DNA of 63,107 nucleotides from an uncultured Bacteroidales bacterium (GCA_944325435.1 CALVAC010000019.1:1-63107); one strand, 5' to 3'. Counted from the stretch's first letter, positions 54,401-62,476 are shown. Notes: generated from the letters alone by a model not told the origin. A program made the numbers and translations.

Positions 54401-55020
54401 ACCTGAAGATAATCTCGCCTAAGGATGATATGATCACCAAAGTCACCTTCGCTCTCCTGCTCGCATACGGGTTCACCAGAGAAGATTTCAAGGATGGCTT
54501 CAAGGTGTCTTATCCGGACAATCCGAAAGGCCTTACCTCGGAGGGAGGTGTCTATAAGCTGACAGCCGACAGGGCCATCAAGGTCAATTTCGTTGCCCAG
54601 GAGGATGCGGCTTTCGGAGTTACGGACAGTGCGGGCAACAGGGACATGACCAAATATACCAATGTCGGGAAGCATCTTTTCGGGTTCGATACCGATGAAA
54701 CCGGAGACTGCAGAATCAATGATATCAAGAAATACAAGGATGCGGTCATGAAGCATTTCAATGACTTCATCGATGGCATCTTCTCCAATGATATCCTTGC
54801 ATCCCTTCTCCGGCAGCTCAACATCGTGCTTTCGGATGACGACAGGGCAAAAACCATTGAGCTGGCATCCAAGAGTTTCGACATACAGTCGGAGCGTTAT
54901 ATAAGGGAATATTCGACCCAGGGAGAGCGTCTTGAAGGCACGATCTTCTTCCTTGCGCTGAAGAACACGCTCATAGACCTGTCGCTGTATTATTCAGATC
55001 AGATAATCAAAAACAGATAA
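51439..55020 (+). CDS. Large actin/Hsp70-fold ATPase (1193 residues)
   Basis: 1193 residues. The first about 590 residues are unrecognised. From about 596 an actin/Hsp70 ATPase fold is visible: phosphate-1 FSIDFGTSNTHIAYWD (Asp600, Gly602-Thr603), phosphate-2 NIDIGGGTTDIFLFDKK (835-851) and the adenosine motif VTFTGKGSEYL (979-989). An 80-residue helical end follows. The length and the C-terminal placement of the ATPase recall SrfB-type 'virulence factor' proteins, which are Hsp70-like, but I cannot confirm membership. Together with the tubulin-like gene it forms a rare two-filament or two-NTPase pairing. It is separated by 2 bp from the next gene, so stoichiometric expression is likely. Confidence 0.8.
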   Translation: MAYIFRIHKGPEAGGEGWQPKGEIIVGKEGVGVSSILDSMDYLPASGKVGTSIPTPLARIYLFRTAFLAKESKDNGVYGELVSDCLDLLQFLFEKGEDPALKVYVWDAAKSISDLKNAGYPALTLLGDSLKMALDSDSDTFSRSGLIIYLIEYDGVLLGGTSPFSLVFTSPNLRRVLREKRAKGEAGSFSSNKRVEFFNLPRSLKERPVEFREYLLSMTKKFNREFIAAGPLRPFTDYVERQTSDLKDVTADIFDERYKNINCMEAGSTKTISVLTPAMTPLCYNAVLPEMKESHFLMKPTCQAYKEFMKNTPLVLPTSFSESGWIYVDEPWDVRTEILDRCCKGRISERRLPKNGSTNAEFTNMQYPWVSNCDFFTDRLIDLTYDVNVSHFFNNANTPRFLLPIRKEYFWFFTVDDLRKNLKMTVDAEKIEGTENVRLHSVKVDLTIPLDSARGKITLSRTYTDNQNDSYTIRTRRRGFGLGIFPFYRLDEKNTGLKNEYSVYMFDAGDRESAIDLHFYSADRQSAPLTSTGKLRSQTPAGLSKVYNLRSRTASNAFDFIEVEVADDAGNGVDTGLVVPLWPEQQSLDIEGYNTIFSIDFGTSNTHIAYWDPKENKVKPFEIDIDEQQMVLLNAPYIKDNVTDFRRRESFGRAADFTDFLREFVPSVIGPDSRIKKISYPVKTATLESNRFSKGKSLFENVNIGFDIDSEQVKVPLQSFIYNTNLKWALQYDRSNAQAKGRVEAYCEQTLWMLKNLIVIKGFYCRNIKILYFYPESMMQADKDMFDEAWAQAAKDIFDSCGFGVDLKPAELESVAPYYSLLKRDEALYSYNSVNIDIGGGTTDIFLFDKKYEDSDSRYFGYEASIQFAGNDIWGKTYPSGDKNGFVEYMKHEIQNPNNGISEDLLRAYDNFGRKDNPEDMSSFFFKHTGYGFGDRIRNSGKLKYVLLLHYASILWYLSDMIKYVRATVPSGLDMPSRVTFTGKGSEYLKIISPKDDMITKVTFALLLAYGFTREDFKDGFKVSYPDNPKGLTSEGGVYKLTADRAIKVNFVAQEDAAFGVTDSAGNRDMTKYTNVGKHLFGFDTDETGDCRINDIKKYKDAVMKHFNDFIDGIFSNDILASLLRQLNIVLSDDDRAKTIELASKSFDIQSERYIREYSTQGERLEGTIFFLALKNTLIDLSLYYSDQIIKNR

Positions 55021-55022
55021 CC

Positions 55023-55673
55023 ATGGAAACAACATCCCAATTTGCAGCAAATACTGAAATTCTCCTTATACTTGCTCTGATAGCCATCGTGCTCTCTGTG
55101 ATAGCTGTCGGGCTGTCTTTCTACACCATAATTTCTGCCGGCAGGCAGAAGAAATCCCATTCCAGACCATCTTCCACGGCCCAGGAGGCGAAAGAACTGG
55201 CGGAGAAGCTGGATTCTGATTTCGAGAGCCGGTGCAAAAGGATAGCACGCGAGGTTCTGGACGAGGACAGACTGGCGCAGCAGAAGGCAGCCCAGGCTGC
55301 CGCCGAACGCGCTGCTGCAGAGAAAGCTGCCGAGCCTGCCGTGCAGCCGGAACCGGAGAAACCATCATTCGTGACTGAGCATCTCTATGGAGAGTACGAT
55401 GAGCAGGACAGAGGTTTTTCCGTACAGGACATCACTTCAACCAAGGTGGCGAGATCCCAGGTTGAAATTGATACGCTCTCGCCTGACCGTGCCGAGTTCT
55501 CGATTATTCCTGACATAGATTCTTCCCTTGTCCCAGGCATCAAGGACTGCTGTGAGATGACGAAAGGAGAATGGACTGACTACAGGACGATAAGGACAGT
55601 GGCGAAAGGCCGGCTGGAACTGAAAGGAGACAAATGGAACATTGTCGAAAAGGCGAAGATTGTCCTTGAATAA
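55023..55673 (+). CDS. Single-TM coiled-coil protein of the actin/tubulin cluster
   Basis: 216 residues, start 2 bp after the actin-like stop. TM helix at about 14-37 (LLILALIAIVLSVIAVGLSF), then an Ala/Glu/Lys-rich helix (AQEAKELAEKLDSDFESRCK) and a low-complexity Ala-Glu stretch. A small C-terminal domain (about 115-216) has RAEFSIIPDIDSSLVPGIKD and GRLELKGDKWNIVEKAKIVL. It looks like a cytoplasmic or periplasmic tether with a compact beta domain of unknown role. The family is not recognised with confidence. Confidence 0.65.
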   Translation: METTSQFAANTEILLILALIAIVLSVIAVGLSFYTIISAGRQKKSHSRPSSTAQEAKELAEKLDSDFESRCKRIAREVLDEDRLAQQKAAQAAAERAAAEKAAEPAVQPEPEKPSFVTEHLYGEYDEQDRGFSVQDITSTKVARSQVEIDTLSPDRAEFSIIPDIDSSLVPGIKDCCEMTKGEWTDYRTIRTVAKGRLELKGDKWNIVEKAKIVLE

Positions 55674-55694
55674 TCTATCATAAAATCAAGATAA

Positions 55695-57284
55695 ATGGAA
55701 GACATATTATACAATGGCAGGAAACTTCCGGATGCCCTGTGCGTGATGATACGCAGGCTGTCCCTCCGGAATGTCGGGATGTATGATGGAGTGCGCCATT
55801 TTTTCCTGACCCCGAGACTCGACCCTACCGATGCCGCCCTTGTGCAGATACGCAAGGAATATGAAAGTATAGACTGGCTGGAGCCGAGAGACTTCAACGA
55901 TGTGGTCAACCTTGTCCTGAACCAGACCACAGTCAAGCCTCTGGAACTCGCTCCGCAGGCGGTCTCTGTGGGTGGCAAGGATGGCATACCGCGACTCCAG
56001 CACCTCATATTCAGGGAGGAGTCCGGGGCGGAGACCCAGTTGATTTATCTCGGACAGCGGGAGTTCTATGTCCTTTCGACCAACAGGGGGACCATCCTGC
56101 AGGGCGATATCCTCTATGCGAACACCCTTCCTTTCAATGTCGGGGAGGCCGAGGAGTTTTCCATTGTCCGCGACAACAAGGCTTTTGTCCCTGATTCCAT
56201 CCATTACGAGGGTTTCGAACTGCATAAGGATTACGAGGTGTCGTTCAGGTTCGAAAGGACACAGTCCATTATCCTGGAGGAATCTCCAGCATTGTATGAT
56301 ATAATAGATGAGGATGAGCGCTTCGGCGGGCAGATTGTCCGGGCGGAAGGCGCTGTCAAGGCGAAATTCCTGTCTGTGCTGAAGAAAGTCAGGGAAAGCG
56401 TGGCTTCCCTCGACCCGGATGTTCCTCTTCCCGACAGGGCGCAGTATCCGGGATATGATGAGCTGCTGGCGTTCTCCAAGCAGAAAGGTATCGGCAGCTA
56501 TCTTCTCAACCTGCTGATTTCCACAATGGAGAAAAGGGTTGAGTATAAATATGCCTTTGTGCAGGATGACTGGCACGTGGCGATGTCTCCGGATATGGTA
56601 AGGAAACGGGAGGGGGAGGAATACCAGAAAAAAGAGGCAGATTACCGCAAGTTGGGAGGAATCCTTGTAGATGAGCTGAAGAAGATCCGGACACGCAGGG
56701 TCGGACTGTTCTTCAAGGCTCCGGGCCGGGTGGAGAATATCGATTTCGTGACAGGTATCATCAATGAGATGGAGGCTTTGGCTGACGAGGGTGTAGGAGT
56801 GAAAGGCCAGGCCCAGGCTCGTCTCGATGAGGCTATAGACAATTCCCGTCCGGCTCCCCGGGAGAATCTTTTCACTGCCCTGAAGCTTGCGGCCGCCGTG
56901 ATAGTAATTGTGGTCGTGGCTGTCCTGTGGGTCAGGACAGCGGATGGTGTCGAGAAATACAATATCGATGCTGCTGTCGGGACACAGCTCCTGTCCGAGG
57001 GAAAATACGATGAGGCCCGGGAGGCATACGGTGCTGCATACAATGCCTACAAGCCGAGAATCACAGTGCTGTTCGTCGCCCCGAAGCACAAACGCTTCAT
57101 CAAGAGTCTTGAGAGCCAGATTGACACTGATGTGGCGGAAGGCATCGAGCAGATAAAGGCTTTCAGGGCGGCCAACAGGGGCAGGTTCGACAAGACTTCG
57201 GAAGCCCTTCTGTTCCGTCTGCTCCAGCTCAGGCCGGAGAATGAAGAGCTGATGTCTCTCAAGGAGGAGTGGCTGCAACAATAG
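55695..57284 (+). CDS. Single-TM protein with C-terminal TPR-like region
   Basis: 529 residues. A soluble N-terminal part (about 1-390) starts MEDILYNGRKLPDALCVMIR and includes IYLGQREFYVLSTNRGTILQ. A TM helix at about 396-416 (LAAAVIVIVVVAVLWV) is followed by a TPR-like unit (LLSEGKYDEAREAYGAAYNA) and further helices outside. No signal peptide, so the large part faces the cytoplasm, where the actin- and tubulin-like proteins should be, and the TPR-like tail faces the periplasm, where the TPR envelope proteins downstream could be met. Function not recognised. Confidence 0.65.
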   Translation: MEDILYNGRKLPDALCVMIRRLSLRNVGMYDGVRHFFLTPRLDPTDAALVQIRKEYESIDWLEPRDFNDVVNLVLNQTTVKPLELAPQAVSVGGKDGIPRLQHLIFREESGAETQLIYLGQREFYVLSTNRGTILQGDILYANTLPFNVGEAEEFSIVRDNKAFVPDSIHYEGFELHKDYEVSFRFERTQSIILEESPALYDIIDEDERFGGQIVRAEGAVKAKFLSVLKKVRESVASLDPDVPLPDRAQYPGYDELLAFSKQKGIGSYLLNLLISTMEKRVEYKYAFVQDDWHVAMSPDMVRKREGEEYQKKEADYRKLGGILVDELKKIRTRRVGLFFKAPGRVENIDFVTGIINEMEALADEGVGVKGQAQARLDEAIDNSRPAPRENLFTALKLAAAVIVIVVVAVLWVRTADGVEKYNIDAAVGTQLLSEGKYDEAREAYGAAYNAYKPRITVLFVAPKHKRFIKSLESQIDTDVAEGIEQIKAFRAANRGRFDKTSEALLFRLLQLRPENEELMSLKEEWLQQ

Positions 57285-57292
57285 CTTCTCCC

Positions 57293-57321
57293 TGTCATTC
57301 TGAGCGATAGCGAAGAATCTG
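57293..57321. repeat. REP-like interspersed repeat, second copy
   Basis: TGTCATTCTGAGCGATAGCG then AAGAATCT, with complementary arms ATTCT/AGAAT; relative of 36616-36644. It lies just after the stop of the preceding gene. Confidence 0.5.
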
Positions 57322-57368
57322 TTAATGAAACATTAAATGATTATCCGCAAAATACCCCTTATATAACT

Positions 57369-57472
57369 AGACCGTAAAAGTTCGGTCCGGTAAATCCCTC
57401 CCACGCCTGCGGCGTGGGCCCCTCCCGTTCACGAGGCCACGGGCGGCCACGCCGTCCGAACTTTTACGGTCT
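57369..57472. repeat. Structured inverted-repeat element, copy 1
   Basis: AGACCGTAAAAGTTCGG (57369-57385) and CCGAACTTTTACGGTCT (57456-57472) are perfect 17-bp inverted repeats. Inside lies a hairpin CCCACGCC-TGC-GGCGTGGG (57400-57418) and a GC-rich stretch. The element and its flanks (GATTATCCG..., ...ATGCGGATAGACAT) recur at 59357-59501, each upstream of one of two paralogous TPR genes. It could be a small non-autonomous mobile repeat or a 5'-leader regulatory structure duplicated with the gene. Confidence 0.85.
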
Positions 57473-57523
57473 GTTATTTTGTTTAGGGGTAATGAATGCG
57501 GATAGACATAAAACATTATATCA

Positions 57524-59323
57524 ATGAAAAAATTATTGTCCATACTCCTTGTCCTTTTCCCGCTTATGATGTGGGGGCAGGACTACGAATCTAAAGGAGA
57601 CAGTGCATATAGGGCCGGGGACTACGAGGAGGCGGAAGTGCAGTACAATGCCGCCCTGGCTTTGCTGAAGGCACAGAAAGTCGATGAGAACTCTCCGGAA
57701 TACCTGCTTCTGGAAAGGAAACTGACCCGAGCCAGGACCTGCCTTCCTCTTATGCAGGAGGCCAGGACTCTGATGGCTGCAGCGAAATCCAATCCGACAG
57801 AGGAGGCCTTCGAGAAAGCCAAGAAGGCTTATCAGGCCATTCTCCGGAAAAACAGCGAGGACCGTTCCGCCCGTCAGCAGATCCTTGCCTGTGATGCAGG
57901 GATAAACACTCTCCTGCGCAACAGGGAGGATGAGGCCCTGTGGGCCAAGGTCCAGGAGATGATGAGCAAGAGTGCATACGAGACCTATCTTGCCGAGTTC
58001 CCGGACGGCCTGCATTCATCTGAGGCGAAAAGCAGTCTGATGAAGATAGAGGATGATCAGCTCTGGTTCCATGCGAGGTCGGAGAATACAGTGGATGCAT
58101 ACAACAGATACATTGCGCAGTCGAAGACTTCCGACCATCTTTCGGAAGCCCGTTACGCCATCTGTGTCATCCACGATGACCAGGTATGGGAGACTCTCAA
58201 GGATGGACAGGATGAGCAGGGGTTGAAGGCATATATCAGCGACACATCCAATGTCTGCAAGCAGTATCTTGACAAGGCGAATGCCTATCTGACAGTGATA
58301 AGGACGAAGCGTTACGCGATGGCTGATGATGCGGATGCCCGTCAGATTGTGGCAGACCTTTCCAAGGCGCAGGAGTCTGTGGTCTTCGATGCGGAGACCA
58401 AGAGGATTCTTGAGGAGAAGAAGGCAGTCGTGGATTATGAGGATTTCGTGGAGAACCCTACCATCGAGGCAGGAGAGCGTTATCTCGAGAGATATCCTGC
58501 CAGTGTGAGCATATACAGGGACAGGGTTTCGGACAAGGTCGCCCAGCTCTATGCTGACAGTTTCACCATGACTTCGACTTCTGTTGACAAGGACAAGGCC
58601 ATGGGTTATGCCGTAAGCCGCAATGTCAGGGACTATGTCGAGGACAGCTTCGCTTCCATCAGCAAGAAGCGGCGCGCCACAAAGCGCAGGAATGCGTGGG
58701 ACGAGCGTTTCCAGATAGGTATAGGTGTGGATGGCGAATTCAACAGGAACTTCGTGTGGGGCCCGAGGCTCGAGTTCAAGCTCGGCTCTGCGGATGATGT
58801 GTTCAATTTCAGCTTCGGAGCTAAATACTATATGTGGAACCAGGGCGCACCGTCCAACGAGGATGGAAAGGATACATACAGGCCGAAGCTCGGAGTGGAC
58901 CAGATTCCTCTGTTCGCGGTCATCAAGTTTAATCTTGTGAACCTCGGCAGTTCCAATGTCTGCAAACTCTATCTTGCGGCCGAAGGTTCATACAACATCA
59001 ATATGAATTCCCGGTTCAAGGCTCCGGACCTGTCGGGATATTGGGCTTCCACAGAGGAAACCGGCTATTATCCCGGTCTGTGGAAAGGAGAGAATGTGGC
59101 AGATCCGGCCATTGTCTTCAAGAACAACATCACTGCCGGTGCGAGGATAGGTTTCAACTGGAGGAAGTTCGACCTCGGGATCTACGGCAAGTATGATGTG
59201 ACCCCGATGTTTGACACGGAATACCTTTCCACCGCTCCCGGCTATGCATGGGATGTCATTTCTCCTGCGGCTAATGCCCGCTTCCGGTTCGGTGTCAGCC
59301 TCATCTATTACATGATATTGTAG
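57524..59323 (+). CDS. TPR-containing outer-membrane beta-barrel-like protein
   Basis: 599 residues. Signal peptide ILLVLFPLMMWGQ, TPR-like helices (YESKGDSAYRAGDYEEAEVQ and following, to about 150), a region of repeated ETYLAEFPDG / NRYIAQSKTS / ERYLERYPAS units (about 155-335) and a basic linker (ISKKRRATKRRNAW). The C-terminal about 200 residues read as amphipathic strands (FQIGIGVDGEFNRNFVWGPR) and end FRFGVSLIYYMIL, the aromatic close of an outer-membrane barrel. Its N-terminal 100 residues are paralogous to the next gene. It lies downstream of the actin/tubulin genes, after an inverted-repeat element, so it may have its own expression. Confidence 0.75.
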   Translation: MKKLLSILLVLFPLMMWGQDYESKGDSAYRAGDYEEAEVQYNAALALLKAQKVDENSPEYLLLERKLTRARTCLPLMQEARTLMAAAKSNPTEEAFEKAKKAYQAILRKNSEDRSARQQILACDAGINTLLRNREDEALWAKVQEMMSKSAYETYLAEFPDGLHSSEAKSSLMKIEDDQLWFHARSENTVDAYNRYIAQSKTSDHLSEARYAICVIHDDQVWETLKDGQDEQGLKAYISDTSNVCKQYLDKANAYLTVIRTKRYAMADDADARQIVADLSKAQESVVFDAETKRILEEKKAVVDYEDFVENPTIEAGERYLERYPASVSIYRDRVSDKVAQLYADSFTMTSTSVDKDKAMGYAVSRNVRDYVEDSFASISKKRRATKRRNAWDERFQIGIGVDGEFNRNFVWGPRLEFKLGSADDVFNFSFGAKYYMWNQGAPSNEDGKDTYRPKLGVDQIPLFAVIKFNLVNLGSSNVCKLYLAAEGSYNINMNSRFKAPDLSGYWASTEETGYYPGLWKGENVADPAIVFKNNITAGARIGFNWRKFDLGIYGKYDVTPMFDTEYLSTAPGYAWDVISPAANARFRFGVSLIYYMIL

Positions 59324-59356
59324 AATGATTATCCGTAAGAATACTCTTGTATAACT

Positions 59357-59501
59357 AGACCGAAAAAGTTCGGTCCGGTAAATCCCTCCCACGCGAGCGG
59401 CTGCTCACTTTCGAATGTCCACCGGACATTCTCATGAACCGTTCGCGACCTCCCCGTTCACGAGGCCACGGGCGGCCACGCCGTCCGAACTTTTTCGATC
59501 T
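59357..59501. repeat. Structured inverted-repeat element, copy 2
   Basis: AGACCGAAAAAGTTCGG (59357-59373) pairs with CCGAACTTTTTCGATCT (59485-59501) with one G-U. The interior differs from copy 1: CGCGAGCGG (59392-59400) pairs with CCGTTCGCG (59439-59447), enclosing GAATGTCC-ACC-GGACATTC (59413-59431). Arm changes are compensated on both sides (GTAAAAG/CTTTTAC to GAAAAAG/CTTTTTC), so the structure is conserved rather than the sequence. Confidence 0.82.
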
Positions 59502-59551
59502 GTTGTTTTTTAGAGGTAATAATGCGGATAGACATTTATTGTAATTGTCGT

Positions 59552-61966
59552 ATGAGAAGAATTTTGACTGCCATCCTGTTGTTCCTTCCTCTACTGCTGC
59601 GGGGACAGGACTATGAGACTCAAGGGGACAACCTGTATGCTGCCGGGAACTATGAAGAGGCCGAACTGCAGTACAAAGCAGCCAAGGCATGGATGGATTC
59701 CAGGAAAATCGATGAAAACTCTCCGGAATATCTTTCTCTTGAGAAGAAGATAGTCCGGACAGGCAGGCTTAAGGCATTGAAAGCGGAGGCGGATGCGCTG
59801 TACTCCACGGCGGTTTCACAACAGTCGCGGGCATCTTACAGCCAGGCTGCCGAAGCCTGTTCGAGGATTCTGGAGGTCAATCCGGATGACCGGTCTGCCC
59901 AATCCAGGCGGGAACAGTGCATGAGGTGGATATCGCAGCAGGAGCGGATTGCCGAGCAGCAGAGGCTGCAGAGGGAGGCGGAAGCCCGTAATAAGGCGTT
60001 GGTATCGCTTCTGAAAGAGGGTACGGTGACAGATATGCTGGCTGCAATCGACCGTCATATCGCAGCCATTCCTGAGAAGTATGCGGAGGAACGCGCCTTT
60101 GCCGAGGCACTTAAACATTATATTTCGGACGGCTTCGGGACAGTGTCGGAAGACAGCATCGCCATCTACAACCGGATGGGCGACCTGTTCCTGGAGGCCG
60201 GGAAACCGCAGATAGCCCGGGATCTCTATGACTGTTCCGCATCCCTTGCCGACCCGGAGGGCCTCTACAAAAAGGCGATGACAGCCAAATCGAAGACCCG
60301 GCAGGACATATTCTATCTTCTGCTTGCCTCAAAGGTTGGGTATCAGCCGGCAGCAGATTCTCTGAAAGATTATGCTGTCTCTGCAGGCGGTATGGCAGCA
60401 TCCAGATTTGCGATAGGCATCGATGACGCATATTCCGTAATCTCTACATACAGGACAGATCCGGAAGCCGCCCTGTATCTCTATGCTCTTCTGAAAAGAG
60501 AGGAGAATACGGCCGGTACTACCAACGAGACAGGTTTCAGTCATTGCAATATCGACATCACAGAGACTCTGCGGAACATTTCTCCGGAACAGCTGGAGTC
60601 TTGGATCAGTAAATATGTATCGGCAGAGAAAGGTGACTGGCTCAGCTGGTTCTATTCCGTCGGCCTGAACTATGCAAGGCACGGGGAAGACAGCCTTGCC
60701 GTCAAGCTGATAACTTTTGCTGCACAGGGAGGCAACACTACAGCTTCTCAATGGCTGGAGAAGAGGAATGCCGAAAAGGTTTCCGCTAATGCGAATCAGG
60801 AGCAATCTTCAGCGGAAAGAGTGCCGGTATATGATTTTTCTCGCGTTTTCAAGCAGATAGATGAGGTCCGCAAGTTGAAGACTTCTGCGTGGGATGGCTC
60901 TATCACCGATTATCGGGCTCAACTTAACAGGGCAAGACAAAATAATGTCGAAGAATGTATCAGGTATATAAAGGGAGATAAATCTTTTGATGTATTTGAT
61001 GCATACTGCGGCTTCTATCATATCGGGTTTGACAACAATGTTATATTGCATGAAAATCTGATACTTAGGACAATGTACTACAGGGGAAGCAACCATAAAT
61101 TCGCGTTTGAGCAGTTGCAGAAACTTATCAAGAATTCTTCAAAGGTCTGGGATGCTGATGTGGTCCGTGAGTGCATTGAGATGTGCGAGGGGAATACGGA
61201 TAAAAAGAAAGGTGTGAAACTTCTTCAAAAGCTCGATACGGCGGAAGGCATCTATGACAGGAGGATTATCTCTCAGTTCAGGAAACTTCTTCTGGAGCAG
61301 GCAACGGCATCGTACAGCGATGAAAAAACGTCCGAGGGCAGGATTTTCTACAATGACAAGGCGGATGGGCAGATATACAGCATTTTCGATTATCAGGGCA
61401 AGGTCAAGGATACGAAACCGATAACCGCCCCTCCTTCCGTGAAAGGCGTTATGGGGTCGTTCAGCTACAGGTCTAAATCTGCACCGGCAGTTTCCCGTTC
61501 TTCTTCTGCGGCCGGTTCTTCTGTGTCTTCAAGGTCTTCCTCCTTATCCGGACAGACCGTTTCCCGTTCTTCTTCACCGGCCGGTGGAGAATCCGGAACT
61601 GCTTCAGCCAAAGCCGAAACAGTACAGCTCTCGGAAACGGACCGGTTGATTGTGGATTATTATAAGTCAAAGGCAGGGACGAAGTTCAGCCAGACCTGCT
61701 ACCGCAGCGGAGGCGGAGTCGATACCGGATTCCCAATAGAATATACTCTCGAATATGAAGGGAACGGCGTATTCCTTCTTACCTTTACGCAGCGGTACAA
61801 CACCTACAAGGTAAAGGGGCAGATCAGCGACGGACGGCTTGTCTTCAAGACTTTCCCTGCCGGACTCAGGGCTCTGTCCGTGGCATTCCGCAAGGATAAG
61901 AAAACCGGTAAATACTGGATATCCGGATCCTACGAAAAAGGAGGCCATTTCCCTGTCCGCTTCTGA
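59552..61966 (+). CDS. TPR envelope protein paralogous to the preceding gene
   Basis: 804 residues from the ATG that gives a signal peptide (ILTAILLFLPLLLRGQ). The first 120 residues match the protein at 57524 closely (YETQGDNLYAAGNYEEAELQ; KIDENSPEYLSLEKK). After that it diverges: helical repeats of Sel1/TPR type (about 180-440), a second helical part, then a Ser-rich linker (about 640-700) in which SVSRSSS-like units are repeated. The last about 110 residues (TDRLIVDYYKSKAGTKFSQT to the end) form a beta-rich domain. There is no beta-barrel end, so the two paralogues share an N-terminal module but differ in output. The duplicated promoter region with its inverted repeat precedes it. Confidence 0.72.
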   Translation: MRRILTAILLFLPLLLRGQDYETQGDNLYAAGNYEEAELQYKAAKAWMDSRKIDENSPEYLSLEKKIVRTGRLKALKAEADALYSTAVSQQSRASYSQAAEACSRILEVNPDDRSAQSRREQCMRWISQQERIAEQQRLQREAEARNKALVSLLKEGTVTDMLAAIDRHIAAIPEKYAEERAFAEALKHYISDGFGTVSEDSIAIYNRMGDLFLEAGKPQIARDLYDCSASLADPEGLYKKAMTAKSKTRQDIFYLLLASKVGYQPAADSLKDYAVSAGGMAASRFAIGIDDAYSVISTYRTDPEAALYLYALLKREENTAGTTNETGFSHCNIDITETLRNISPEQLESWISKYVSAEKGDWLSWFYSVGLNYARHGEDSLAVKLITFAAQGGNTTASQWLEKRNAEKVSANANQEQSSAERVPVYDFSRVFKQIDEVRKLKTSAWDGSITDYRAQLNRARQNNVEECIRYIKGDKSFDVFDAYCGFYHIGFDNNVILHENLILRTMYYRGSNHKFAFEQLQKLIKNSSKVWDADVVRECIEMCEGNTDKKKGVKLLQKLDTAEGIYDRRIISQFRKLLLEQATASYSDEKTSEGRIFYNDKADGQIYSIFDYQGKVKDTKPITAPPSVKGVMGSFSYRSKSAPAVSRSSSAAGSSVSSRSSSLSGQTVSRSSSPAGGESGTASAKAETVQLSETDRLIVDYYKSKAGTKFSQTCYRSGGGVDTGFPIEYTLEYEGNGVFLLTFTQRYNTYKVKGQISDGRLVFKTFPAGLRALSVAFRKDKKTGKYWISGSYEKGGHFPVRF

Positions 61967-62052
61967 CATTCCTTGTGCCAGGACGGCTGGAGATTTGTCA
62001 TTGTCGATTATATTGTGTTAATTTACAAGAGTTTTTAAAGGATAACCGGATT

Positions 62053-62436
62053 ATGAAAGATATGAATGCCTTGAAGATGATTGTCGTGGCCTTTGCAATT
62101 GCCGCCCTGGCATCCTGTGCGACCACAACGCAAAAGATCAATGACCTGGTCGATGACACCGTCAGGAATTCCGAGAACCTTACCGAAGAGGAATGGGCAG
62201 AGAGGGACGGCAGGCTTGAGGAACTGCTCAGGCAGTATGAAGCCAATCCGGATGCTTTCACGGAGGAGGAGAGGCAGTCCATCGACTATGCCCTCGGACA
62301 GTATTACGGGGCACAGGTGAAACAGGGGCTGCAGGATGCCAGGCGAGGTATCCAGGATTTCCTTGACCAGCTGCCCGGATTTATCGATGGCTTCATTGAT
62401 GGCACCGGCCTGGACACCCCGACCGACTCCCTCTGA
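62053..62436 (+). CDS. Small lipoprotein, acidic and helical
   Basis: 127 residues; ATG at 62053 (or Met4 at 62062) with lipoprotein signal VVAFAIAALASCATTT. The mature part is highly charged and helical (NLTEEEWAERDGRLEELLRQ) with a conserved-looking C-terminal amphipathic stretch (IQDFLDQLPGFIDGFIDGTG). I do not recognise the family. It lies 86 bp after the TPR gene on the same strand and could be an accessory of it. A fragment of an AAA-ATPase-like gene begins soon after its stop. Confidence 0.7.
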   Translation: MKDMNALKMIVVAFAIAALASCATTTQKINDLVDDTVRNSENLTEEEWAERDGRLEELLRQYEANPDAFTEEERQSIDYALGQYYGAQVKQGLQDARRGIQDFLDQLPGFIDGFIDGTGLDTPTDSL

Positions 62437-62476
62437 TCCGCCTGACCTGTCTGCCGCTTCCCGGTATCTTTTAATG

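Noticed and set aside
55707..57281. Long reverse-strand open frame (524 codons) opposite the 55695-57284 gene
   Set aside because: It mirrors a gene with good codon structure, TM helix and operon context; its own translation has no recognisable domain. Similar long antisense frames at 30162-31322, 46789-47898 and 53179-54288 were dropped for the same reason.
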